DNA from: Iodobacter violaceini
GTDB taxonomy: Bacteria; Pseudomonadota; Gammaproteobacteria; Burkholderiales; Chitinibacteraceae
Length of the DNA: 64,000 bases
Assembly: GCF_011601265.1 (NCBI RefSeq)
Contig: NZ_JAAOLX010000004.1
Coordinates: forward strand, 310,001 to 374,000
Direction: 5' to 3'
A program made the translations under genes and the position numbers. This document shows positions 33,929 through 43,081 of this stretch, one piece after another. The notes below the pieces were generated by a model. The model worked only from the letters and a program-made list of their open reading frames with translations, was not told the origin of the DNA and did no database searches. Each line of letters opens with the position of its first letter. The stretch's first letter is position 1.

Positions 33929-33977
33929 CTGCACAAACCAGCCAAACTTGGCTCGCAGCGCTATGCCCGAGAGCGCC

Positions 33978-35072
33978 ATGTCCGCCCAACTCCACACTAC
34001 CCCACTCAATGCTGCCCACCGTGTTGCCAACGCCCGTATGGTTGATTTTGGCGGCTGGGACATGCCGGTCAACTACGGCTCACAAATCGAAGAACACCAC
34101 GCCGTTCGTACCGATGCAGGCATGTTTGATGTAAGCCATATGCGCGTAGTGGATCTCAAAGGTGAACAAGTTCGCGCCTTTCTGACCCGCGCCATTGCCA
34201 ATAATGTGGCCAAGCTTAAAGTTTCCGGCAAGGCGCTCTACTCCTGCCTGCTTAACCCACAAGCGACTGTCATCGACGATTTAATCGTTTATTACTTCAC
34301 CGAAGACTACTTCCGCTTAGTCGTCAACGCAGGCACCGCAGATAAAGACATCGCATGGCTGCAGCAGCTCAATAGCGATTGGAATACCGGCCTTACCATT
34401 ACTTCCCGCAATGATTTAGCCATTCTGGCCGTTCAAGGCCCTAATGCGCGCGCAAAAGTCTGGGAAGTGTTGCCAGAAACCCAGGCCGCCAGCGAAGAAC
34501 TAAAACCCTTCAACGCCGCACAAATTGGCGAAGTGATGATCGCCCGCACCGGCTACACCGGTGAAGATGGCTTTGAAGTGGTATTGCCTGCAACGCAAAT
34601 TGAAAACTTCTGGAACCAGCTGATCGCCGCAGGCGTTCGCCCATGTGGCCTTGGCGCACGCGACACACTGCGCCTGGAAGCCGGGATGAATCTATACGGC
34701 CAGGATATGGACGAAACCATCAATCCGCTGAACGCAGGTTTAGCCTGGACGATTGATTTGGTTTCCGAGCGCGATTTCGTAGGTAAAGAAGCCCTCGTCG
34801 CCCAAGGCCAGACTCAACAATTCCTGGGTTTATTGCTGCTGGATAAAGGCGGCGTACTGCGCGGCCATCAGGTGGTGCATACCGAACACGGTGACGGAGA
34901 AATCACCAGCGGTACGTTCTCGCCAAGCCTGCAACAATCCATCGCTATGGCGCGTTTACCACTGGGCGTGGCCATTGGCGACACCGTACATGTAGCTATC
35001 CGCGACAAAAAACTCGCCGCCCGCGTGGTGAAAATGCCTTTTGTACGCAACGGTAAATCACAGCTTTCATAA
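33978..35072 (+). CDS. gcvT: Glycine cleavage system T protein (aminomethyltransferase)
   Basis: A 364-residue protein that moves the methylene group from the H-protein aminomethyl arm to tetrahydrofolate and releases ammonia. The N-terminal [18 protein letters not shown] and [16 protein letters not shown] blocks and [10 protein letters not shown] in the middle are conserved. The start at 33978 gives the usual length; an in-frame extension would begin at 33894 within the riboswitch and is rejected. It is the first gene under the glycine riboswitch. It is followed by 169 bases that contain an imperfect palindromic repeat before gcvH. Confidence 0.96.
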   Translation: MSAQLHTTPLNAAHRVANARMVDFGGWDMPVNYGSQIEEHHAVRTDAGMFDVSHMRVVDLKGEQVRAFLTRAIANNVAKLKVSGKALYSCLLNPQATVIDDLIVYYFTEDYFRLVVNAGTADKDIAWLQQLNSDWNTGLTITSRNDLAILAVQGPNARAKVWEVLPETQAASEELKPFNAAQIGEVMIARTGYTGEDGFEVVLPATQIENFWNQLIAAGVRPCGLGARDTLRLEAGMNLYGQDMDETINPLNAGLAWTIDLVSERDFVGKEALVAQGQTQQFLGLLLLDKGGVLRGHQVVHTEHGDGEITSGTFSPSLQQSIAMARLPLGVAIGDTVHVAIRDKKLAARVVKMPFVRNGKSQLS

Positions 35073-35085
35073 AAAAATCTAAGAT

Positions 35086-35186
35086 CTGCAGACACAGAGC
35101 GCACTGAGAAAACCTTTGAAGTAAAAAAACTGAATTGATTTTCTCAGTGACCCCGCTTTATTTTCTTTGTGTTCTTCGTGTCTGCA
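35086..35186. repeat. Imperfect palindromic repeat, copy C (between gcvT and gcvH)
   Basis: Left arm TCTGCAGACACAGAGCGCAC then TGAGAAAA, right arm TTTTCTCAGTGACC ... TTTGTGTTCTTCGTGTCTGCA. It can fold into a long imperfect hairpin inside the gcv transcript. Related to the copies at 20788, 25184 and 54919. Confidence 0.65.
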
Positions 35187-35241
35187 AAACATTTTGACCT
35201 TAAATAACACACAACAACACACCCCATACCGGAGCACTTTT

Positions 35242-35619
35242 ATGTCTATCCCAGCAAATTTGAAATTCACTGACACACACGAATGGCTTCGTCTTGAAGC
35301 AGATGGCAGCATCACCATCGGTATTACCAACCACGCACAAGAAGCACTGGGCGATATCGTATTTTTGGAATTGCCAGCAGCCGGCACTCGTTACGCTAAA
35401 AACGACGCTTGTGGTGTGGTTGAATCAGTTAAAGCCGCCAGCGATATCTACTCGCCACTGGCGGGTGTGATTCTGGAAAGCAATGACGACTTAACCAACG
35501 CGCCAGAGCAAGTCAACACCGATGCTTACGGCGCATGGCTATTCAAAATCACCCCGGACAATGTGGCTGATCTCGATGGCCTGTTAAGCAGCGACGATTA
35601 CGAAAAAGCCATCGGCTGA
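35242..35619 (+). CDS. gcvH: Glycine cleavage system H protein
   Basis: A 125-residue lipoyl carrier that shuttles the aminomethyl group between P, T and L proteins. The lipoylated lysine is K64 in [16 protein letters not shown], and [12 protein letters not shown] is the typical strand before it. The start at 35242 has GGAG seven bases upstream. The reading upstream to 35167 lies in the palindromic repeat and is not part of the protein. Confidence 0.97.
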   Translation: MSIPANLKFTDTHEWLRLEADGSITIGITNHAQEALGDIVFLELPAAGTRYAKNDACGVVESVKAASDIYSPLAGVILESNDDLTNAPEQVNTDAYGAWLFKITPDNVADLDGLLSSDDYEKAIG

Positions 35620-35631
35620 TCAATTTGCAGC

Positions 35632-35701
35632 TTGGGCTGTTCATTTAACCGGCCCAATATTTGCTCCATCCCGTGTTGGGCTGATAAGACATTAGCCCAA
35701 C
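35632..35701 (+). promoter_or_regulatory. Tandem alternative hairpins between gcvH and gcvP
   Basis: Four short segments alternate: TTGGGC (35632), GCCCAA (35652), TTGGGCT (35676) and AGCCCAA (35694). Segments 1-2 and 3-4 can form two hairpins, or 2-3 a single one, an arrangement seen in attenuators. No T-run follows. A role in setting the gcvH to gcvP ratio is only a possibility. Confidence 0.4.
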
Positions 35702-35737
35702 CTATATATCTGCCTACGTACTCTTACGGTTGCCGCC

Positions 35738-38608
35738 ATGACCACTGCATCTCTTAGCCATCTTGAAGATCACGCCGCTTTTGTGGCCCGCCATATCGGC
35801 CCAAATGCTGCGGAAGAAGCCGCCATGCTGGCCACGCTTGGCTACACAACCCGCGCTGATTTGATTAAAAATATCGTTCCTGCGGCGATTGCCCGTCAGG
35901 ATGCTTTGCCACTGGGTGAATTCACTCAGGCCAAAAGCGAAGCCGGGGCTTTAGCTACGCTGAAAGCCATTGCAGGCAAGAATGTGCTCAAAAAGAGCAT
36001 GATTGGTCAGGGCTATTACGGCACCCATACCCCCAGCGTGATTCTGCGCAACATCCTGGAAAATCCGGCCTGGTACACAGCTTACACGCCATACCAGCCA
36101 GAAATCAGCCAGGGCCGTCTGGAAGCGATTATTAACTTCCAGCAAATGATTACCGATATGACCGGCATGGCGATTGCCAATGCTTCCATGCTGGATGAAG
36201 GAACCGCCGCTGCCGAAGCGATGACACTCTTGCTGCGTATGAGCAAAAGCAAATCGACTATTTTCTATGTGGCCGCCGATGTGCTGCCACAAACTCGCGA
36301 AGTGATCGCTACCCGCGCTGCACCGCTGGGCGTTGAAGTACGCACCGGCCTTGGCGAGGCAGGCGATGGTTTTGGTGTGCTGCTGCAATACCCAGGCGTG
36401 AACGGCGATGTGCCGGATTACCGCGCACTGGTGGCTGATTTACACGCCAAAGGCACTTTAGTGGTGGTCGCCGCTGATTTGCTGGCGCTTACTTTATTAG
36501 AAGCACCGGGCACTTGGGGCGCTGATGTAGTGGTGGGTAATAGCCAGCGCTTTGGTGTGCCGCTTGGCTTTGGTGGCCCGCACGCTGGTTACTTAGCCAC
36601 ACGAGATGAATTCAAACGCTCGATGCCAGGCCGTTTGGTCGGCATTACTGTAGACGCGCAAGGCAAGAGCGCTTACCGCCTGGCCCTGCAAACCCGCGAG
36701 CAGCATATCCGCCGCGAAAAAGCGACTTCCAATATCTGTACCGCACAGGTATTACTCGCTGTGATGGCCAGCATGTACGCCGTTTACCACGGCCCTGCCG
36801 GCTTAAAACGCATCGCGCATCGCGTGCACCGTTTGACCAGCATTCTGGCTGCAGGCCTGAAGCAGCTTGATGTTAAAGTCCTGAACGAAAACTGGTTTGA
36901 TACCCTCACCATTGCAGTAAAAGACGCTTCGGCCATTCATACTCTTGCCCATGCCCAGGGCATTAACTTACGCCATATCGATGCCACAACGCTTGGCGTT
37001 TCTCTGGATGAAACCAGCACCCGCGAAGATATTGCGGTGTTATGGAATATCTTTGCAGCGGGCAAAACATTGCCAGCGGTAGACGCCATCGATGCAGAAA
37101 TCGCTGGCGCATTGCCGGGCGAGCTGCTGCGCCAGACAGATTTCCTGACTCACCCAACCTTTAATCGCTATCACTCCGAAACAGAGATGATGCGTTACCT
37201 GCGCAGCCTGGCAGATAAAGACCTGGCGCTGGATCGCACCATGATTCCGCTTGGCTCATGCACCATGAAGCTCAACGCTGCCAGCGAAATGATGCCGGTC
37301 ACCTGGCCGGAATTTGCCAATGTCCACCCGTTTGCGCCAAATGCACAAACAGCAGGCTATCGCGAAATGATCGCCCAGCTCGAAGCCATGCTTTGCGCGG
37401 CAACGGGTTATGCGGGTGTCAGCTTGCAGCCTAATGCAGGCAGCCAGGGTGAATACGCGGGCCTCTTGATTATCAAGGCTTACCACGCTTCGCGTAACGA
37501 TGCCGCCCGCAATATCGTGCTGATCCCGGCATCCGCACACGGCACCAACCCCGCCTCTGCGCAAATGGCAGGCCTCACCGTGGTGGTAGTGGCATGCGAC
37601 GAAGCCGGTAATATCGATCTGGCCGATTTACGCGCCAAGGCCGATAAGCACAGCGCCAATATTGCTGCGATTATGATTACCTACCCAAGCACGCACGGCG
37701 TGTTTGAAGAATCGGTTAAGGAAGTCTGCGAAATCGTGCACGGCCACGGCGGCCAGGTATATATCGACGGCGCAAATATGAATGCCATGGTGGGCCTGTG
37801 CGCACCCGGCCAGTTTGGCGGCGATGTCAGCCACTTAAACCTGCACAAAACATTCTGCATTCCTCACGGCGGCGGCGGCCCGGGTGTTGGCCCGGTGGCA
37901 GTAGCGGCACACTTAGTACCGTTTTTGCCTAATCAAGAAAGCAGCGGCTATGTGCGTGGCGAGCAGGGTATTGGCGCGGTCAGCGCAGCGCCTTATGGCT
38001 CGGCAGCGATCTTGCCTATCTCATGGATGTATATCGCTATGATGGGCGCGGAAGGACTGAAAAGCGCAACGGAAGTGGCGATTCTTAACGCCAACTACAT
38101 CGCCAAACGCCTGGCGCCTTTCTACCCTGTGCTTTACAGCGGTCACGATGGTCTGGTTGCGCACGAATGTATTCTGGACCTGCGCCCACTGAAAGACGCC
38201 AGCGGCATCAGCAATGAAGATGTAGCCAAACGCCTGATGGATTACGGCTTCCACGCGCCAACCATGAGCTTCCCGGTGCCTGGCACACTGATGGTGGAGC
38301 CTACCGAAAGCGAATCAAAAGCAGAACTTGATCGCTTTATCGACGCCATGATTGCAATCCGCAGCGAGATTGATCGCGTCGTAAGCGGTGAATGGACTCT
38401 GGCGGATAACCCGCTGGTGAACGCACCGCACACGGTAGAAGTATTAACGGCAGAAACGTGGGAACACGGCTATAGCCGCGCTACTGCAGCATTCCCGCTG
38501 GAGAGCATCAAACGTAATAAATACTGGCCACCCGTTGGCCGTGCTGACAACGTGTACGGCGATCGCAACCTGTTCTGCGCTTGCCTGCCGATGTCTGATT
38601 ACGAATAA
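35738..38608 (+). CDS. gcvP: Glycine dehydrogenase (decarboxylating), P protein
   Basis: A 956-residue PLP enzyme that decarboxylates glycine and loads the aminomethyl group on the H protein. It is the long single-chain form with two fused halves. The Schiff-base lysine is K704 in [19 protein letters not shown]. Near the N-terminus [17 protein letters not shown] is conserved; residues [19 protein letters not shown] lie in the first half. It is the last gene of the riboswitch-controlled operon. The L protein (dihydrolipoamide dehydrogenase) is not in the cluster, as is usual. Confidence 0.97.
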   Translation: MTTASLSHLEDHAAFVARHIGPNAAEEAAMLATLGYTTRADLIKNIVPAAIARQDALPLGEFTQAKSEAGALATLKAIAGKNVLKKSMIGQGYYGTHTPSVILRNILENPAWYTAYTPYQPEISQGRLEAIINFQQMITDMTGMAIANASMLDEGTAAAEAMTLLLRMSKSKSTIFYVAADVLPQTREVIATRAAPLGVEVRTGLGEAGDGFGVLLQYPGVNGDVPDYRALVADLHAKGTLVVVAADLLALTLLEAPGTWGADVVVGNSQRFGVPLGFGGPHAGYLATRDEFKRSMPGRLVGITVDAQGKSAYRLALQTREQHIRREKATSNICTAQVLLAVMASMYAVYHGPAGLKRIAHRVHRLTSILAAGLKQLDVKVLNENWFDTLTIAVKDASAIHTLAHAQGINLRHIDATTLGVSLDETSTREDIAVLWNIFAAGKTLPAVDAIDAEIAGALPGELLRQTDFLTHPTFNRYHSETEMMRYLRSLADKDLALDRTMIPLGSCTMKLNAASEMMPVTWPEFANVHPFAPNAQTAGYREMIAQLEAMLCAATGYAGVSLQPNAGSQGEYAGLLIIKAYHASRNDAARNIVLIPASAHGTNPASAQMAGLTVVVVACDEAGNIDLADLRAKADKHSANIAAIMITYPSTHGVFEESVKEVCEIVHGHGGQVYIDGANMNAMVGLCAPGQFGGDVSHLNLHKTFCIPHGGGGPGVGPVAVAAHLVPFLPNQESSGYVRGEQGIGAVSAAPYGSAAILPISWMYIAMMGAEGLKSATEVAILNANYIAKRLAPFYPVLYSGHDGLVAHECILDLRPLKDASGISNEDVAKRLMDYGFHAPTMSFPVPGTLMVEPTESESKAELDRFIDAMIAIRSEIDRVVSGEWTLADNPLVNAPHTVEVLTAETWEHGYSRATAAFPLESIKRNKYWPPVGRADNVYGDRNLFCACLPMSDYE

Positions 38609-38630
38609 GCTGCTTTTTAAAGCCTGAAGC

Positions 38631-38658
38631 AAAGGCCATCCGCAAGGGTGGCCTTTTT
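38631..38658 (+). terminator. Rho-independent terminator after gcvP
   Basis: AAAGGCCATCC / GGGTGGCCTTT around GCAA with one G-U pair, followed by TTAATTT. Confidence 0.9.
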
Positions 38659-38789
38659 AATTTAAACCTGAATTTACATGGTGAAATCAAGAACGCTGCA
38701 GCCTGTACAAACCGTCAGACTGCAGGCTGCATCGCAGCCATTTAATTAGCTATATTGCAATTAGTAACAACATGCACGTGGAGTGCGAA

Positions 38790-39743
38790 ATGCAATTAAT
38801 GCGTCTTCTATTGTGTGCAGCTTATTTATTAGCTGCCGCTGCAACAGCAGCCCCGCTTAAGGCCGTTTTTATCCCCAAGGGGGCGACACAGATTTTCTGG
38901 AAAGAAATGGCGCGTGGCGCTGAAGACACGGCAAGAAATTTGCATATTGAAATGGTCTGGCGGGGTCCCAGCCAGGAAGATGGTGTTGATGCCCAAGCCC
39001 GTATTATTGATTTTTATATTCAGCAAAAATACTCAGGAATTATTTTAGCGCCCAATTCTACGGCACAACTCGATAAGCCAATTCGGGAAGCCATCAATAA
39101 GGGCATTAAAGTTGTTATTGTGGATTCCCCATTAACAGGACAAAACACCCTGCCCTATGTAGGCACAAATAATAAAGAAGCAGGCGCTCTGGCTGCCGCA
39201 CAGGCCGCTAAAGATTTTCCGCAGACAAAAAAAATATTACTGCTTCGGTATTCAGCTCAGCATGGCTCTACCACAGAGCGGGAAACAGGATTTTTAGACA
39301 GTATCCATAAACTGCTGCCCAATGCAGAGGTAATTGATACGCAATACGCCGGCATTTCAATGCAGGCTGCCGAATCCACTGCAAATGCTCTTCTGAGCCG
39401 GATCCCGGATATTGATCTTATTTTCACCCCCAATGAATCAAGCACAGAGGGTACAGTACGTGCGCTTAAAGCCAAAAACCTTGCAGGAAAAACACACCAT
39501 TATGGCTTTGATTTTAATCACAAAATCAATGAAGCAATAAAAGACGGCAGTCTGAATGGTGCAGTCATTCAAGACCCTTTTTTAATGGGGCAAAAAGCCA
39601 TGCGCACCCTGTTTGAATTACTGAAAAACAAACAAACCCCCGCCCTGCTGGAAACGCCTGCAATTATGATTACCACAAAAAATATAAATAATCCGGAGAT
39701 CCGGCTAAAAACCGACCCTTTTCTAAAACTCTATCCCAGATAA
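38790..39743 (+). CDS. Periplasmic sugar-binding protein, type 1 (RbsB-like), orphan
   Basis: A 317-residue exported protein. The ATG at 38790 has GTGGAG six bases upstream and gives the signal peptide MQLMRLLLCAAYLLAAAATA. The mature part has the two-lobe type 1 periplasmic-binding fold: FIPKGATQIFWKEMARGAED at the first lobe, GIILAPNSTAQLDKPI, VVIVDSPLTG, PYVGTNNKEAG and GAVIQDPFLMGQKAM. These are the marks of RbsB-type sugar binders. No ABC permease or ATPase gene is adjacent, so it may serve a distant transporter or a chemoreceptor/sensor. The ligand is unknown. Confidence 0.88.
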   Translation: MQLMRLLLCAAYLLAAAATAAPLKAVFIPKGATQIFWKEMARGAEDTARNLHIEMVWRGPSQEDGVDAQARIIDFYIQQKYSGIILAPNSTAQLDKPIREAINKGIKVVIVDSPLTGQNTLPYVGTNNKEAGALAAAQAAKDFPQTKKILLLRYSAQHGSTTERETGFLDSIHKLLPNAEVIDTQYAGISMQAAESTANALLSRIPDIDLIFTPNESSTEGTVRALKAKNLAGKTHHYGFDFNHKINEAIKDGSLNGAVIQDPFLMGQKAMRTLFELLKNKQTPALLETPAIMITTKNINNPEIRLKTDPFLKLYPR

Positions 39744-39871
39744 TAATGGCGAGAAAAAGCAAACATCTGCAGCCAGCCCGGCCTGCTTAAAGGATTTCAC
39801 TTAAATTAATCAGCTTGAGGCAAGCCCCGGAAATACTGCCACTAAAACCCCGGGGTACTCCGGCCCTCACA

Positions 39872-40675
39872 TTAAGACTTAAATATCGGCGTGCGGTTTG
39901 CTGCTTTGCTGCGGCCGTCTAATTCTGCAATCAGAACCGGTAATTTAGCTTTAGCCGCCTGCTTTAGCTGATCACTGGCTTCTGTATATACCTTTGTGCT
40001 GCGAAACCAATCTGCGCTGATACTGTCACCCAGGCGATCCGAAATCAAATGCCATGCATAGGCATCCACCAGATTATTTTCTTGCAGATAAAGCTCGGCA
40101 ATAATCCCCGCAGAGCGGATATTCCCCGCCACTAATGCATCTTTAAAGGTGGATTTAGCCTGATTGGCATAGTCAGTTTGCGGATCATAATCAGGGTTTT
40201 CCGGGTTTTTATTTAATTCAAAATAATACTTCTCACCCAGATGCACCATGGCATAAGCATCCCCTGATTTCGCCAGCTTTTTTAAGCTTTGCAAATCTTT
40301 CGTTAAATAATCAGCGGGCACCATATAGCCCAAAGCTTCCATCTTTTTGCGGCGGGCAGCTTCTTCCGGGCTGATTACTTCTTTATCCGGTGTATTTATG
40401 GCGGTATTCAGATGCGGGTCGGTTTTTACCTCGTCGCTGCTTAAATCAATACTTTTGTTTTTAGCAAAAGGGGAAGCTTGCAGCATGGCAGACTGGCTGA
40501 TGTTTTTATCTTTCACCTGTAAAGCAGCAGAAGAAATTGTTTCAGCGTGATCAGGCTTTGCCGGTGATTTCACGGACGCAAGCAGACTGGATAAAACAGC
40601 AGCAGGTGATTGCCAGAAAGAGAGCATTACGCCACCGGCTAATGCCAGCATAAGCAACAGAATTGGTTTTTTCAT
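39872..40675 (-). CDS. Exported Sel1/TPR-like protein
   Basis: A 267-residue protein with one N-terminal hydrophobic segment (MKKPILLLMLALAGGVMLSF), probably an uncleaved anchor or signal. A disordered stretch of about 80 residues follows. The C-terminal half, from about residue 125, resembles Sel1/TPR repeats (SGDAYAMVHLGEKYYFE; AGNIRSAGIIAELYLQENN; DAYAWHLISDRLGD), which bind partner proteins. The start at 40675 has GAGG upstream; the longer reading to 40711 includes a hairpin. It lies 64 bases downstream of the exported peptidase on the same strand, so the pair is probably an operon. Confidence 0.72.
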   Translation of the reverse strand: MKKPILLLMLALAGGVMLSFWQSPAAVLSSLLASVKSPAKPDHAETISSAALQVKDKNISQSAMLQASPFAKNKSIDLSSDEVKTDPHLNTAINTPDKEVISPEEAARRKKMEALGYMVPADYLTKDLQSLKKLAKSGDAYAMVHLGEKYYFELNKNPENPDYDPQTDYANQAKSTFKDALVAGNIRSAGIIAELYLQENNLVDAYAWHLISDRLGDSISADWFRSTKVYTEASDQLKQAAKAKLPVLIAELDGRSKAANRTPIFKS

Positions 40676-40693
40676 ATTTTGCCTCACTCCATT

Positions 40694-40725
40694 CTCTCTG
40701 ATACCTGGCATCAGATATCAGAGAG
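40694..40725 (-). promoter_or_regulatory. Hairpin between the peptidase and Sel1-like genes
   Basis: A perfect 10-bp inverted repeat CTCTCTGATA / TATCAGAGAG with a 12-base loop in the 64-base gap. There is no T-run after it. It could reduce or protect the downstream message. Confidence 0.45.
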
Positions 40726-40739
40726 ATTATTTTAATTAA

Positions 40740-41297
40740 TTATTTTGGCAAATTATTAAAACACTTCAGCAAATCACCCTGAGCATAGCCCCAGCGTGTA
40801 AACGCATCGCGCTGGGCTGGCGTGCCATGCGTGCTGTAATCCGCTGCCGCCCGGGCACTGCTTACAGCGGCTTCCAGGAAAGACTGATAGCCCAGCTTAT
40901 TCACGGCATAGCGAATAAATGATCCGCCATTGCAATCCGCTTGCAACTCCATATAAGGCGCTTGCAAGCGAATATTATTAGCAAACTGAATGGAATGACC
41001 CCACTCATGGGCCAATACCATTTTGGCTGCGTAATTGCCGTGCTGGCTTTCCTGAGTCTGCAGGAATTGTGTGCCCACGCTGATAATAGAAGGACCACAG
41101 GCCATCGCATTCGGGCTGGGTTCGCCACAAGCACGTTGGTCGGTATAAATGGTTGGCCGTGCATAGCGGCCTTTTTCCTGACTTATTTCAGAGCCAGTTT
41201 TATTGATGTAAGTCTGATTCACCGTAACTGCATTTACAACTTGAGTCAGGCCTAAGCCCATTAAAAGTGCAAAAGCCATGCGAGCTTGCTTTGTCAT
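40740..41297 (-). CDS. Exported neutral zinc metallopeptidase-like protein (HEWGH)
   Basis: A 185-residue exported protein with signal peptide (residues 1-23, MTKQARMAFALLMGLGLTQV then VNA). AHEWGHSIQ supplies the HExxH zinc site (H97, E98, H101), and MELQADCNGG gives a third ligand candidate (E117), the layout of the YpfJ-type neutral zinc metallopeptidases. It is much shorter than YpfJ (about 285 residues), so the N-terminal part is reduced. Cysteines at 57, 67, 122 and near the C-terminus could form disulfides. The start at 41297 has GGAG upstream. Substrate unknown; the Sel1-like neighbour may present or regulate it. Confidence 0.8.
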   Translation of the reverse strand: MTKQARMAFALLMGLGLTQVVNAVTVNQTYINKTGSEISQEKGRYARPTIYTDQRACGEPSPNAMACGPSIISVGTQFLQTQESQHGNYAAKMVLAHEWGHSIQFANNIRLQAPYMELQADCNGGSFIRYAVNKLGYQSFLEAAVSSARAAADYSTHGTPAQRDAFTRWGYAQGDLLKCFNNLPK

Positions 41298-42044
41298 CGT
41301 TATCTCCATTTTTTACTGGTTGCTTATTGCGCACGTTTCGTTTTGAAAGCAATTAACCATTAAGAATCAATCACTTTCTGCCACAGATCATCAACCTTAT
41401 GTCATTGTCATGTCAATACATGAAAAATAAAATGATAACAATCACAGCAATAAAGCAACACAAATATTACCAAAGCATACACGGGCCTTTTTATAACGCT
41501 CAGACACCCGCCTCTGCTGCTGAAAAACACCGCCCAATATGGCTGGCATTTTGCCTCATAAAAAACCCTGCAATATGCTTACAATAAATTAACTTTAAGT
41601 TTTTAATTAACAAAAATAATCTACTTGAAATCTAATGCTCGCCCTGTCTGCACCCCATTACACCAGCCAGCCAGTCTCTTATCCGCAACATTTTTTTAAC
41701 TCAATGCAATCTGCTGCCCTCTTCAGCTTCACGGCGCGCAGGCAAGCGGGCTCATTCATTCAAAACAAGCCCCCCCCTTTAGAAAAAACATACAACAACA
41801 ATACAAGCAATTGTTTTTATTAAACAAATAATTTAAGCACCAAAAAGAATTATCCATAAAGCTTTAATTTTCGACAAAAAACGACCTTGTCAATATTCTT
41901 ATTTTTTATGAGAAAACAATACCAAAGTCATAAAATGCATATGCAAATGATTAAAAAGTTCTAAAAAATCGATTTTTATATCAATTTTGTTGTGTATTAT
42001 TTTTGGGGTCAGCCTTCTTAATTTGTCAGTAAAAAGTAATAAAA
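41298..42044. other. AT-rich gene-free region upstream of the encapsulin operon
   Basis: About 750 bases with much higher A+T than the surroundings. Two plus-strand readings (41399-41587 and 41635-41823) have no ribosome-binding site or recognisable family and I do not call them. TATTAT at 41995-42000 preceded by TGTG is the best -10 candidate for the operon, without a good -35. The region must also hold the divergent promoter for the peptidase gene. Confidence 0.5.
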
Positions 42045-43001
42045 ATGAATAAACATTTGATCGTTTCTGACGAAATACACGATTTTTTAGCAGATAATTC
42101 GCCGCATGCCGATCCATCGCCCCTGCCCTGGCGCTTGGAAGACGTGGTTCGAGGCTTACGCCAATCACGCGAACACGCACAAAAAATACGCTTTCATGGA
42201 GAGGTACGGGAGCTGCCCTCCGGAGAAGTGATGGGGCAGATTATGGAAGGCTTGGCGGCTGTTCTGTTCCCCACGCATTACGGCAGACCGGATTTATCCG
42301 AAGAAAGTATCGATTACTTTGTTGGCATCACTTTGCACGCCACGCTGACACAGCTGTTTGAACAGGTCCGGCGCGGCCTGCTGTTTAATGCCAGCCCCGG
42401 CGACACCTCCGATCACAAGCATGCCGCCCGTGAAATCGCCCGCCGGTTTGCCCGCCAGCTGCCTGATATCCGCGCCGTTCTGGTAGCCGATTTACACGCC
42501 GCCCAGCAGGGTGATCCGGCGGCCAGAAGCATCTCTGAGATTTTGCTTTGCTACCCCGGTTTTCGAGCCGTACTGAACTACCGCCTGGCCAATAGCCTGT
42601 ATTTACTGGGCGCCCCCTTCTTAGCGCGGATTATTTCCAATCTGGCTTATGCCTCTACAGGTATTGATATTCATCCCGGCGCACAAATTGGCCCGGAATT
42701 TTTTATTGATCATGGCAGCGGCGTCGTGATCGGTGAAACCAGCATTATTGGCCAGCGGGTGCGTATTTATCAGGCTGTCACACTGGGGGCCAAAAGTTTT
42801 CCGGTGGATGAAGAGGGGCAACTGATCAAGGGCAAGGAGCGCCACCCCATTATTGAAGACGATGTGGTGATTTATGCAGGTGCCACTATTCTGGGCCGCA
42901 TCACTATAGGCAGGGGATCCGTGATTGGCGGCAATGTCTGGCTGATGCACAGCGTCCCCCCTGGCAGCCGGATTTCCCAGGCAGATAACCAAAGCCATTA
43001 A
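42045..43001 (+). CDS. cysE: Serine O-acetyltransferase, EpsC/CysE type
   Basis: A 318-residue hexapeptide-repeat enzyme that makes O-acetylserine from serine and acetyl-CoA, the step that commits serine to cysteine. The N-terminal helical part is long (about 185 residues, as in the EpsC subgroup). The left-handed beta-helix includes GIDIHPGAQIGPEFFIDH (catalytic His223), GVVIGETSIIGQRVRIYQ and TLGAKSF. It heads the encapsulin operon with a weak ribosome-binding site. In Synechococcus a serine acetyltransferase gene (srpH) also neighbours the encapsulin gene srpI, so the pairing is conserved. It would feed cysteine to the encapsulated desulfurase. No targeting extension is visible, so it is probably not cargo. 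Confidence 0.93.
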   Translation: MNKHLIVSDEIHDFLADNSPHADPSPLPWRLEDVVRGLRQSREHAQKIRFHGEVRELPSGEVMGQIMEGLAAVLFPTHYGRPDLSEESIDYFVGITLHATLTQLFEQVRRGLLFNASPGDTSDHKHAAREIARRFARQLPDIRAVLVADLHAAQQGDPAARSISEILLCYPGFRAVLNYRLANSLYLLGAPFLARIISNLAYASTGIDIHPGAQIGPEFFIDHGSGVVIGETSIIGQRVRIYQAVTLGAKSFPVDEEGQLIKGKERHPIIEDDVVIYAGATILGRITIGRGSVIGGNVWLMHSVPPGSRISQADNQSH

Positions 43002-43005
43002 CAAG

Positions 43006-43033
43006 CCAGGTCTTCAGATGAGGTCAGACCTGG
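43006..43033 (+). promoter_or_regulatory. Hairpin between cysE and the encapsulin gene
   Basis: An 8-bp stem CCAGGTCT / AGACCTGG with a 12-base loop in the 80-base gap, 49 bases before the encapsulin start. No T-run follows. It could adjust the ratio of enzyme to shell subunits by partial termination or by protecting the downstream mRNA. Confidence 0.5.
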
Positions 43034-43081
43034 TCATTCTCATCCGTCCGTTTTCCCAACCCAAGCTCGAAGGAGCACATT

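Noticed and set aside
33894-33977. In-frame upstream extension of gcvT.
   Set aside because: It lies within the second glycine aptamer; the ATG at 33978 gives the normal 364-residue protein.
38698-38730. Inverted repeat GCAGCCTG / CAGGCTGC after the gcvP terminator.
   Set aside because: Short arms with a long loop and no clear relation to a gene; could be chance.
41399-41823. Two short plus-strand ORFs in the leader of the encapsulin operon.
   Set aside because: No ribosome-binding site, no family, biased by AT-rich composition.
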